DNA of 12,150 bases from Lachnospiraceae bacterium UBA7160 (GCA_002491565.1 DKWE01000103.1:1-12150), one strand, 5' to 3'; positions 5,614 through 11,811 are shown, counted from the stretch's first letter. Numbers and translations: made by a program. Notes: generated by a model from the letters alone, not told the origin.

Positions 5614-8055
5614 TTACTCCTCCGTCTCCTGCTTTCCTGCCAGGAAAATATCTGTCGGGCCGTCCGCCCCTCCCAGGATACTCTCGTTCGATCCCAGCTT
5701 TCCCGCCAGGAATATGCTGGTCGGACCGTCTGCCCCGCCGATGATTCCAACGGAACAATTACCTTCATAATACCGCTCCGGCTTCGATCCACTAAAGTCA
5801 AGCAGAGTAAGCAGTTCCCGAACGCGTTCTTCCGACTCTCCGTATGCCTTGATATCTGCCGTCAACTCATCATTTCCCGCAAACCAGTCAGCGTCATAAT
5901 ACTCCGTGATCACCGTCTGCATTTCACCGCTGTATCCCCAATCCTCTAAATTCGCCAGACCTTCCGAATCAACGTTCCCCGGATATTCAAAAGCAACTGC
6001 ATCAAGATTCTCAATCAGTGCGAGCAGTACGCCGGCCGGACGATACAGATCCGCATAAAAGACAGACTGCAAAATATCCTCTGCGGCAGGAGCCTCCCCT
6101 GGCACCAGCTGTGGTGCTCTGTCTGCCGCTGTACTATATGTTTCCTGTGCTGCTTCATCCTCCGCTGTACTGTACGTTTCCTGCTCTGCTTCGTCTGCCG
6201 CCGTACCATATGTTTCCTGCTCTGCTTTATCCTCCGCTGTACCGTACGTTTCCTGCGCTGCTTCATCTTCCGCCGTACCATATGTCTCCTGCGCTGCTTC
6301 GTCTTCCGCCGTACCATACGTTTCCTGTGCCACTTCAGCCGCCGCGTCTTCCGTCTCTTGCACTGCACTCCTGCCCGTCAGTCCTGCCGCATTTTTACTC
6401 AATCTCAGCCGCAGCACATAAGGCCGTTCATCCGTCTCAAGCTCCATGGAAATCTCTGTGTCTGGCAGATACGGCCGCAAAAGCTCCAGGAGCGCACCGT
6501 CTGCAGGCGCGTCGCCCACATACGGGTTCTTCTTTTCATAAAGCTTCCCCGCAAGCTCCACAAGCTCCGGCTGCAATTCCGTCATCTTTTCTGTCAATTC
6601 CTCTATCATTTCTTCTTCCATTCTCTTGCCTGTTTCCTCTGATGTCTTCCCTTTCTCTTCATTCGCCATCATTTCCTCTGCCTGTACTCCTGGCTTTAAC
6701 TCTGTTTCGACATCTGCCTTCCACTCTGTCTTCAGCTCTGCCTTCGTCTCCCTCTCGGATAACCACTTTCGTTCCAGCTCCGTTTCAGCGTTTGCCTTCC
6801 GCCCTGTCTCCATTCCGGATGCCTGTCTCAGTTCCGCCTCTGTCCCAGCTCTCCCATTCCGTTCCATTTCTGCTCTCGTCTCTGGCTCCGCCACCGCGCC
6901 CTGACTTAGCATCCCTGCTCCAAGCGCCACCACTGCCGCGAGCGCTGTCATCTGCACCCATTTCTTCGGCTGCCTGTACTGCAAAACCCGTTCCATCCGC
7001 TTCCTCATATCCTGTTTCCCCCTGTTCTCTCCAAAGGCCGGCGCTGCAAACACCTGCTTTCCCCGCCGTGCCGCCATCGTCAACAATGTCTCACAATAAT
7101 TTTCCTTCTGATCCGCCCCAATCCGCCGGATGACCCTCTCATCACAGCACTGCTCCAGCTCCCGTCCAAAGACCCGGTACAGCGCCCACAATGGCAGATT
7201 GTACCAGTGCAGCCCCATCACCGCATACGCAAGCATATTCCAGAGCTGATCCCTGTGGCGGATATGCTCACGCTCATGGCAGACCACATGTCCGCGCACT
7301 TCTCCTGTAAGCCCCGGAATCAGATAGATCCTCGGATGCAGCAGCCCTGCGATGCAGGAGGATGCAATTGCATCTGACTCATAAATATTCTCCTCCGCCC
7401 GAATTGCAAAGCGCAGCCGCCTGCGGAAGCAGAACATCGAACCGATTCCACAGCCCCATACCACAAAAACACCCGCAAGCCAAACTGCTGCCAGGACTGT
7501 CTCCCATCTGCTCCCTGCCCTGCCGGAGAATCCACCCAAGCCGCCGTCCGCTGCACCGGGATCTCCATTCTTACTGCCATCTGCCCTGTCAGACCTGCCG
7601 CCCTGACCTCCGTCTGTCTTTCCGGAATGCTCTCCCGGGCCGCCATTCTCCTTTTCTCCCTGCAAAGATGCGGTGCTGTTCCCTTCCGCCGCCGAAGCTC
7701 CGGATACCAAAGCCCTGTCTTCCTGGCCCCCGCTTCCGCCAGGTCCTGCCGCTTCCCTGGCTGACCCCATGCCCCATACGTCTCTGTCCCACTCCGAAAC
7801 TCTCCCCGTGCCGGCAAAACCCAGCCATGCAAAGCCCTGATCAACCGCCTGGTCCAGCCTGCCGGACACTCCTCCCGGCAGCGGGATCGTTATCGGACAG
7901 ACCAGCCGCACCGCAGCTGCCGCCCACAGCACCAATACCACCGACCGCGACACAGGAAGCCGGTGTACCACGGCTCCGGCAAGTGCAGCCAGCCCTGCCG
8001 CTGCGAGTCCGAAAATACTCATCCGGAGCACAGCCTCAAATACCAGAATCAGCAT
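5614..8055 (-). CDS. BlaR1-type M56 membrane metallopeptidase with repeat-expanded sensor tail
   Basis: An 813-residue sensor-protease of the BlaR1/MecR1 (M56) class. Two N-terminal membrane helices (about 1-25 and 38-57) are followed by a Gly/Asp/Ser-rich stretch to about residue 180 and a third helix (about 186-206). The zinc site is HEREH at 260-264 with a downstream glutamate in GRELEQCCDE, and a fourth helix lies at about 366-385. The presumed extracellular tail has a Glu/Lys-rich linker, then a region resembling DUF4825 (KNPYVGDAPADGALLELL). That region is interrupted by six 12-residue repeats (576-647) and ends with two GGADGPT[S/D]IFLAGK motifs. No penicillin-binding domain is evident, so a beta-lactam receptor role is not supported. 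By family logic it would cleave or inactivate the adjacent BlaI-type repressor on sensing a signal. The start at 8055 has AGGAG five bases upstream and overlaps the repressor gene by 20 bases. Confidence 0.9.
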   Translation of the reverse strand: MLILVFEAVLRMSIFGLAAAGLAALAGAVVHRLPVSRSVVLVLWAAAAVRLVCPITIPLPGGVSGRLDQAVDQGFAWLGFAGTGRVSEWDRDVWGMGSAREAAGPGGSGGQEDRALVSGASAAEGNSTASLQGEKENGGPGEHSGKTDGGQGGRSDRADGSKNGDPGAADGGLGGFSGRAGSRWETVLAAVWLAGVFVVWGCGIGSMFCFRRRLRFAIRAEENIYESDAIASSCIAGLLHPRIYLIPGLTGEVRGHVVCHEREHIRHRDQLWNMLAYAVMGLHWYNLPLWALYRVFGRELEQCCDERVIRRIGADQKENYCETLLTMAARRGKQVFAAPAFGENRGKQDMRKRMERVLQYRQPKKWVQMTALAAVVALGAGMLSQGAVAEPETRAEMERNGRAGTEAELRQASGMETGRKANAETELERKWLSERETKAELKTEWKADVETELKPGVQAEEMMANEEKGKTSEETGKRMEEEMIEELTEKMTELQPELVELAGKLYEKKNPYVGDAPADGALLELLRPYLPDTEISMELETDERPYVLRLRLSKNAAGLTGRSAVQETEDAAAEVAQETYGTAEDEAAQETYGTAEDEAAQETYGTAEDKAEQETYGTAADEAEQETYSTAEDEAAQETYSTAADRAPQLVPGEAPAAEDILQSVFYADLYRPAGVLLALIENLDAVAFEYPGNVDSEGLANLEDWGYSGEMQTVITEYYDADWFAGNDELTADIKAYGESEERVRELLTLLDFSGSKPERYYEGNCSVGIIGGADGPTSIFLAGKLGSNESILGGADGPTDIFLAGKQETEE
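5632..5739 (-). repeat. Two copies of a GGADGPTxIFLAGK-coding unit
   Basis: Residues 773-786 read GGADGPTSIFLAGK (nt 5698-5739) and residues 795-808 read GGADGPTDIFLAGK (nt 5632-5673), separated by eight residues. The first is preceded by SVGII, matching the signature seen in beta subunits of sodium-pumping decarboxylases (OadB/GcdB family). The rest of such a subunit is absent. The two copies use partly different codons, so the duplication is not very recent or is under selection. Confidence 0.9.
6115..6330 (-). repeat. Six in-frame 36-bp tandem repeats in the protease gene
   Basis: Six consecutive units encode AQETYGTAEDEA with small changes: AQETYGTAEDEA twice, then AQETYGTAEDKA, EQETYGTAADEA, EQETYSTAEDEA and AQETYSTAADRA. 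The units are highly similar at DNA level, each around gtttcctg[ct][gt]ctgc on the plus strand. The period is a multiple of three, so copy changes would alter length without breaking the frame. Confidence 0.93.
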
Positions 8056-8422
8056 TGCGGCTCCTCTCCCGGCTTTCGTCAATCAGCCGCTGAATCTCCT
8101 GCGCCTCGCACTCGCTTAAGCCCCTGCATTTCGTAAACGCCGCAATAAATGCCGGCAGCGAGCCCCCGAACGTATCCTCCACAAACTTCTCACTCTGTTT
8201 TCCATGAAACTGCTCCTCCGACACCAGCGCCGTCACAGTTCCGCCCTCATTCTGGAATATATTTCTCTGACACAGCCTTTTCAGCATCGTATACGTTGTC
8301 GTCCGCTTCCATCCAAACTCCGCTCCGCACTGCTTCACCAGCTCTGCCGTCGTAACTGGGGCCAGACGCCAGATCAGCTGCGCAAACCGCATCTCCATCA
8401 CACCCAGTACATAGTCCTGCAA
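8036..8422 (-). CDS. BlaI/MecI/CopY-family transcriptional repressor
   Basis: A 128-residue winged-helix repressor, counted from a TTG start. The N-terminal DNA-binding part contains MEMRFAQLIWRLAPVTTAELV and the recognition-helix stretch GWKRTTTYTMLKRLCQRNIF. The C-terminal helices (KFVEDTFGGSLPAFIAAF onward) match the dimerisation region of the family. I prefer the TTG at 8422 because GGGGAGG lies eight bases upstream, and the resulting protein begins just before the conserved domain. An in-frame ATG at 8452 lacks a ribosome site. It overlaps the BlaR1-type gene by 20 bases, the classic repressor/protease pairing. Two perfect palindromes in its own promoter indicate autorepression. Other regulated genes are not evident in the window. 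Confidence 0.92.
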   Translation of the reverse strand: MQDYVLGVMEMRFAQLIWRLAPVTTAELVKQCGAEFGWKRTTTYTMLKRLCQRNIFQNEGGTVTALVSEEQFHGKQSEKFVEDTFGGSLPAFIAAFTKCRGLSECEAQEIQRLIDESRERSRNADSGI

Positions 8423-8462
8423 ATCCTTCACCTCCCCGGGGAATCCATACATCTGAATTTGT

Positions 8463-8479
8463 GTCTAATATTATTAGAC
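8463..8479. promoter_or_regulatory. Operator palindrome 1 of the repressor
   Basis: GTCTAATATTATTAGAC is a perfect 17-bp inverted repeat around a central T. It sits immediately downstream of the -10 element, about where transcription would start. Its centre is 24 bp from that of operator 2. Confidence 0.85.
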
Positions 8480-8485
8480 GCCTGT

Positions 8486-8514
8486 AGTCTAACACTGTTA
8501 GACAGTTTTGTCAA
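8486..8514 (-). promoter_or_regulatory. Promoter of the blaI/blaR1-like operon
   Basis: On the minus strand a perfect TTGACA (8509-8514), a 17-bp spacer and TAGACT (8486-8491) precede the repressor gene. Operator 2 covers the -10 and much of the spacer. The promoter overlaps the last codons of the small membrane-protein gene, which stops at 8498. Confidence 0.85.
8487..8503. promoter_or_regulatory. Operator palindrome 2 of the repressor
   Basis: GTCTAACACTGTTAGAC is a perfect 17-bp inverted repeat sharing the GTCTAA/TTAGAC outer arms with operator 1. It overlaps the promoter core, so a bound dimer would block RNA polymerase. Confidence 0.88.
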
Positions 8515-8668
8515 CCGGTATTTCAGACGGATTTTCCCTTCTCTCCTGCTCTATACTCTCCATCCACCGATCCGCCTGCGCTCCCACCCTGATACAGCAA
8601 TACAGGACAAGACAAACACTCAAAACCAACACCACTATCACGCATTTTCCTATCATTCCCGTAACCAT
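8498..8668 (-). CDS. Small single-pass membrane protein
   Basis: A 56-residue protein: a short N-terminus, one hydrophobic helix (about residues 5-26, MIGKCVIVVLVLSVCLVLYCC), then RVGAQADRWMESIEQERRE and a polar tail. It is predicted to be anchored in the membrane with the charged tail on the inside or outside undetermined. GGAAGG lies five bases before the ATG at 8668. A terminator sits directly upstream, so it must be read by read-through or by a promoter I cannot see. Its 3' end overlaps the promoter and operator of the repressor operon. I do not recognise a family. The position before blaI/blaR1 may be meaningful or coincidental. Confidence 0.6.
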   Translation of the reverse strand: MVTGMIGKCVIVVLVLSVCLVLYCCIRVGAQADRWMESIEQERRENPSEIPVDKTV

Positions 8669-8681
8669 CGCTCCCTTCCAG

Positions 8682-8722
8682 TTATATAAAAGGAGCCTGC
8701 AGACGGAAAGTCTGCAAGCCCC
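8682..8722 (-). terminator. Rho-independent terminator after the HAD-VanW gene
   Basis: On the minus strand a 13-pair stem with two G-T wobbles (8710-8722 with 8692-8704) closes a TTTCC loop and is followed by TTTTATATAA. It lies about 145 bases past the stop at 8868. The gap 8723-8867 has no convincing gene, only small inverted repeats (CCATGC/GCATGG and TGTGCC/GGCACA). Confidence 0.8.
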
Positions 8723-8867
8723 CCCTTTCCTGGATAGCCTGTCCACGGTTTCTTATTTTTATTCCCGCCAGCAACGAGCCAGGCAGCCATGCCCGCATGG
8801 ATATTTGGTGATGCTGTGTGCCAGTGGCACATGTTTAGCACCGACCGGAGTGGAACATCAGGAACTG

Positions 8868-10256
8868 TCATTTGCATTGCCGGTTCCGGATCTGGGCCTT
8901 CGGAATCAGGGAATAATCGTACATAACCTCCGAATGATTGTCCCGGACCAACTCCTTCTTTACAAGCTTCCCATCGGCCCTGTCCTTCGTGACCTTATAA
9001 ATCTTAGAGATCCTGTAATACTTCGTTCCCTCCTTCGCAAAATGGTGATCCTCCTCAACCAGCTCGTACTGCCAGGGAAATGCCCGCTCACTCCGCAGCT
9101 CCGCATGAAGAATCTCGCCCTCACACCACAGACACAGCTGCACCATCTGGTCCGTATTATTTTTAAACCGGTAATCAATATAATTGTAGCTCACCGACGT
9201 CCCGGAGCTGAATGGCACCCGTTTTCCTTCATCCGGCGCCAGCGCATCGGAGTGGCTATGAAACTCTGTTACCTCCAGCGGACTGTGCAGTACCAGCAAA
9301 TGTATCGTATTGCCCAGATTACACAGTCCTCCTCCGGTTCCCGGTATCAGCTGATTTCCCACGATCACGCGCCCGTCCTTATAGCCCTTTCTTTTTGAAG
9401 TCTTCCCTACGGTCCCCCAAAACGAGAATACCTCCCCCGGGCGAATGACAATGCCATTGATACGCTTACATGCCAGTATGATATTGGACAGCTTATTTTC
9501 CTGAAGCCGCAAATCCACGCCCGGCGCCCGCTTAATCATATTGGAGCTTCTCTCAGAGACAACATTCGGAAGCTTCTTTTTTGTCCTTGCCTTCGCAAAC
9601 GTATCATGCCCCAGAAGATTCTGCACATGACGCTTGCAGATCTCCTTCTGAAGAGAAATCGCGTAGCAGGCCGGATGCAATTCACAGAAAAGCTTTCTCT
9701 TTTTCGGCGGGATCGCCTGCCCCTGCTCATCTATGTAAATATCTCCAATCCGGTTCCTGCAGGACTTGTTCGACTCGTAAAATTTGAGAATTACTTTCTC
9801 AAGAGTCCTTCTCTTTCCAATCTTTTTCTCGTCCTCGTAGCGCAGATATTTTACCAGAATATTGTCGATTCCACTCTTGTTTGCGCCGTATATGTCCGTA
9901 AATATCTGATCCCCTATAAACACCGCCTCTTTTTTCTGGATCCCCAGCATTTTTACAGCCCTCAGGTAATTTTTCTTATCCGGCTTGCCCGCATCGCATA
10001 TGTACAGCGAATCGATATTCCGCAGAAATCGCTCGATCCTTTCCTTATTATTGTTCGACAGTAAAAGTGTTTTCAGACCTGCTTTCTGTATGGTCCGGAA
10101 CAGCTCGTCCACTTCCTCTGTGGAATCCTCTCCATGATGTACCAGCGTGTTATCGATATCAAAAATAACACCCCGGTATCCCAGCTGATACAGCTTATCA
10201 TAATCGATGGCAAAAACACTTTCCGCATATTCATACGGATAAAATACTTTAAACAT
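8868..10256 (-). CDS. YqeG-type HAD phosphatase fused to a VanW-family domain
   Basis: A 462-residue single reading frame with two domains. Residues 1 to about 170 match a YqeG-type HAD IIIA phosphatase: motif I DIDNT (33-37), motif II S67 in LLLSNNN, K91 in GKPDK, and GDQIFTD (115-121). From about residue 186 (KRKLFCELHPACYAIS) to the end it matches VanW-family proteins, with GEVFSFW (274-280), PGTGGGLCNLGNT (305-317) and EFHSHSDALAPDEG (331-344). The HAD part should be a cytoplasmic phosphohydrolase of unknown substrate. The VanW domain has no established biochemical role, and its name comes from vancomycin-resistance clusters. There is no signal peptide. The start has AAAAGGAG five bases upstream. 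It follows the barrel-protein gene by 30 bases and ends at a terminator. The fusion is in frame with no sign of a sequencing join. Confidence 0.9.
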   Translation of the reverse strand: MFKVFYPYEYAESVFAIDYDKLYQLGYRGVIFDIDNTLVHHGEDSTEEVDELFRTIQKAGLKTLLLSNNNKERIERFLRNIDSLYICDAGKPDKKNYLRAVKMLGIQKKEAVFIGDQIFTDIYGANKSGIDNILVKYLRYEDEKKIGKRRTLEKVILKFYESNKSCRNRIGDIYIDEQGQAIPPKKRKLFCELHPACYAISLQKEICKRHVQNLLGHDTFAKARTKKKLPNVVSERSSNMIKRAPGVDLRLQENKLSNIILACKRINGIVIRPGEVFSFWGTVGKTSKRKGYKDGRVIVGNQLIPGTGGGLCNLGNTIHLLVLHSPLEVTEFHSHSDALAPDEGKRVPFSSGTSVSYNYIDYRFKNNTDQMVQLCLWCEGEILHAELRSERAFPWQYELVEEDHHFAKEGTKYYRISKIYKVTKDRADGKLVKKELVRDNHSEVMYDYSLIPKAQIRNRQCK

Positions 10257-10286
10257 TCCCGCTCCTTTTCATTTGTTTTCCCCTTT

Positions 10287-10958
10287 TCAGAGTGCCCCGG
10301 TATATTCACACACCTTGTCGATCTGTTCACAGAACTCTTTGCCAAACTTATTCTCAAAAAATGCCCCGCCAATAGTAAACGCCCAAGGAGCGACCGCATT
10401 TAACTCATCCAAGCGCTCAAAGCTGTTCACGCTCCCCGCAACACATACCGGCGCGTCTGTCCCGTCCACAAAATCCCGGATCAAAGCCGCCGCATCTCCC
10501 GTATAACGATACCCCAGCAAATCGATACCATCCACACCCTTTTTCAGATACATCCTCGCTTCCTCAAGCATATCGGCAGCCGTACCATCCAATACCGAAG
10601 GCCGCCCTGTGATCCTCCCCACAAATGGCATATACTTCAGCTTGTTTTCCCTGCAAAAATCATTGACCGAATCAAAAAACATGGTTCCCATGAGGATATC
10701 GCAGCCACACTCCAGGGCCATCCGGGCCCCTCTGAGACATTCCTTCTCCGTGTATGCCACCACCTCCAGAACCGTGGTTTTTCCACACTCCTTCATCCGC
10801 CCAAACAGCTTCTTCATCTGATCCGGGGGAAGTCCCTCCTCCTTAAAGCCCCAGTACTTCGCCTTAGAATCTCTACACTGCTCAAAAATCTCCGCTGCAT
10901 TCTCCACGGTACGGTCATTATGTGTCAGCATCACAATCAGCTCCGGTCTTCTCCTCAT
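10287..10958 (-). CDS. Predicted (beta/alpha)8-barrel protein, function unknown
   Basis: A 223-residue soluble protein with no signal peptide. Alternating strand and helix segments and glycine-rich C-terminal loops (VAGSVNS at 173-179 and FTIGGAFFE at 195-202) look like the phosphate-binding end of a ribulose-phosphate-type TIM barrel. LTHNDRTV near the N-terminus, GTMFFDSVND and GRITGRP are other distinctive stretches. I cannot assign a reaction. The ATG at 10958 has GGAGG six bases upstream, whereas a longer frame to 10997 lacks one. It is the first gene of a two-gene unit with the HAD-VanW protein, 30 bases apart, with a 180-base leader from the extended -10 promoter at 11145-11153. A sugar-phosphate or aldolase-like role is only a guess from the fold. 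Confidence 0.8.
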   Translation of the reverse strand: MRRRPELIVMLTHNDRTVENAAEIFEQCRDSKAKYWGFKEEGLPPDQMKKLFGRMKECGKTTVLEVVAYTEKECLRGARMALECGCDILMGTMFFDSVNDFCRENKLKYMPFVGRITGRPSVLDGTAADMLEEARMYLKKGVDGIDLLGYRYTGDAAALIRDFVDGTDAPVCVAGSVNSFERLDELNAVAPWAFTIGGAFFENKFGKEFCEQIDKVCEYTGAL

Positions 10959-11111
10959 AGCAAGCCTCCTTCCCCACACGCCAGCAATAAACTGCACCTA
11001 ACCCAGATAAACCGGAACCAAAATTTTGCCATGTTACGCAAGATTTCATCTATAAGTGCCTGAATACTTGTCTGCGTTCCCCAATTACATCAGTCCAAAA
11101 CCCTCAGCGCC

Positions 11112-11137
11112 AGTGTACCGCTTCAAAAAAGTACACT
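11112..11137. promoter_or_regulatory. Inverted repeat at the start of the barrel-gene transcript
   Basis: AGTGTAC (11112-11118) and GTACACT (11131-11137) are perfect seven-base arms separated by 12 bases. They begin about where transcription from the 11145-11153 promoter should start. It could be an operator or a 5' RNA hairpin. The remaining leader down to 10958 shows no riboswitch I recognise. Confidence 0.45.
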
Positions 11138-11144
11138 CTTTTTG

Positions 11145-11153
11145 ATTATAACA
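11145..11153 (-). promoter_or_regulatory. Extended -10 promoter of the barrel/HAD-VanW genes
   Basis: The minus strand reads TGTTATAAT, a perfect -10 with the TGn extension and no good -35 at 16-18 bp. It is the strongest minus-strand promoter candidate upstream of 10958. Confidence 0.6.
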
Positions 11154-11204
11154 TACCCCTACTATTTTCGACATAAAAACGGGCAAAAACTTTTATTAAC
11201 TATC

Positions 11205-11233
11205 TTGTAATTTTTTCCAAAGTATAGTATGAT
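11205..11233 (+). promoter_or_regulatory. Probable tRNA-Arg promoter
   Basis: TTGTAA (11205-11210), a 17-bp spacer and TATGAT (11228-11233) on the plus strand, in AT-rich DNA about 85 bases before the tRNA. A weaker candidate (TTGCAG ... TTAAAT) lies nearer the gene. Confidence 0.55.
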
Positions 11234-11319
11234 AAAAAAGCATTTGACCGGCAGGTTTTATTGTCTTGCAGTTTAGTCATTTGGGAGTTTAAATATTTGA
11301 GTTTTTCTTTTGGAATTAT

Positions 11320-11393
11320 GTTCCTATAGCTCAGCAGGATAGAGCGTTCGCCTCCTAAGCGAAAGGCCGCGCGTTCGAATCGCGCTAGGAACG
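11320..11393 (+). tRNA. tRNA-Arg (anticodon CCU)
   Basis: A 74-nt cloverleaf: acceptor GTTCCTA/TAGGAAC with discriminator G, D-stem GCTC/GAGC, anticodon stem TTCGC/GCGAA around loop CTCCTAA (anticodon CCT, reads AGG), T-stem GCGCG/CGCGC with TTCGAAT loop. CCA is not encoded. It has its own terminator. Its 3' end borders DNA with a partition gene and a group II intron start, so it is a candidate integration site. Confidence 0.97.
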
Positions 11394-11404
11394 GGCTATA
11401 AAAA

Positions 11405-11456
11405 GCGGAAATGGTTAGCTAAACAGCTATTTCATTTCCGTTTTTTGCTTTTTTCA
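11405..11456 (+). terminator. tRNA terminator
   Basis: CGGAAATG (11406-11413) pairs with CATTTCCG (11433-11440). An inner AGCT/AGCT pair extends the fold, and TTTTTTGCTTTTTT follows. It begins 12 bases after the tRNA. Confidence 0.9.
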
Positions 11457-11720
11457 ATCATTCAAATCCATGCGAGAATCGCCGCTTTCAGCTGAAAAAC
11501 GTTAGCTGGAAAGCACCTGCCAGCTAACAAATTGCTCGTTTTGCAAACGAATATGTCGCAGCATATTGCTAACAAGAAGCGCAAGGTATGCTGTCACGGT
11601 AAGATAAGGATGCAAAACAGAAGTGCATCGGAGGTACTCTCAGCTTAGACACCTCTTCTGAGACTCTTCCATTCGCTGAAGCAGAAAAACAATATACATC
11701 CCCATTCGTGCATCTTGGGA
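11457..11720 (+). other. Non-coding hairpin-rich stretch at the presumed element end
   Basis: No gene is visible on either strand. The stretch has a 12-bp palindrome TTTCAGCTGAAA (11486-11497) and three tandem hairpins. These are GTTAGCTGG/CCAGCTAAC (11501-11509 with 11520-11528), TCGTTT/AAACGA (11536-11541 with 11545-11550) and AATATG/CATATT (11550-11555 with 11562-11567). The octamer GCTAACAA occurs at 11523 and 11568. Such clustered hairpins are compatible with a transfer or single-strand origin, or with structured leader RNA. Nothing here proves either. Confidence 0.5.
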
Positions 11721-11780
11721 GAACGGGCGCCCGTTCAGATCAGTCAAATCTATCGTCTGACCTGAACGGGCTTTCTTGTT
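11721..11780 (+). promoter_or_regulatory. Attenuator-like alternative hairpins before parB
   Basis: GAACGGGC at 11721-11728, its reverse complement GCCCGTTC at 11729-11736, and GAACGGGC again at 11764-11771 allow two exclusive folds. Segments 1 and 2 form a perfect 16-bp palindrome. Segments 2 and 3 form a 10-pair stem (plus four more pairs after one mismatch), ending in TTTCTTGTT as a terminator. It lies 32 bases before the parB start. This arrangement is typical of transcription attenuation, though it could also be a terminator next to a separate palindromic operator. Confidence 0.65.
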
Positions 11781-11811
11781 CGACAGACAGAAAAAAGGAG
11801 GCTATTGCGCA

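Noticed and set aside
5632..5745. Fragment of an oxaloacetate decarboxylase beta-subunit gene
   Set aside because: Only the short motif is present, it is duplicated, and it is in frame with the protease. No other part of such a subunit is visible.
6115..6330. CRISPR array
   Set aside because: The 36-bp units are directly adjacent with no spacers and lie in frame within a coding gene.
6018..7133. Long plus-strand open frame rich in Pro, Ser, His and Leu opposite the protease gene
   Set aside because: It is antisense to a well-supported gene, its composition is what the reverse of Glu/Ala/Gly-rich codons gives, and it has no family motifs.
5614..8422. Beta-lactam resistance sensor, because of BlaI/BlaR1 similarity
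   Set aside because: No penicillin-binding sensor domain and no beta-lactamase or PBP gene is nearby. The tail looks DUF4825-like instead.
8653..8877. A 74-codon minus-strand frame between the HAD-VanW gene and the small membrane protein
   Set aside because: It runs through the terminator hairpin, has no convincing ribosome site and looks like random coding.
8868..9700. Vancomycin resistance determinant, because of the VanW domain
   Set aside because: VanW-family proteins are widespread outside resistance clusters, and no vanH, vanA/B or vanX ligase or dipeptidase genes are present.
10958..11138. Riboswitch in the leader of the barrel-protein gene
   Set aside because: The leader is long enough, but I see no conserved core of a known riboswitch class. 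Only a hairpin at the start was recorded.
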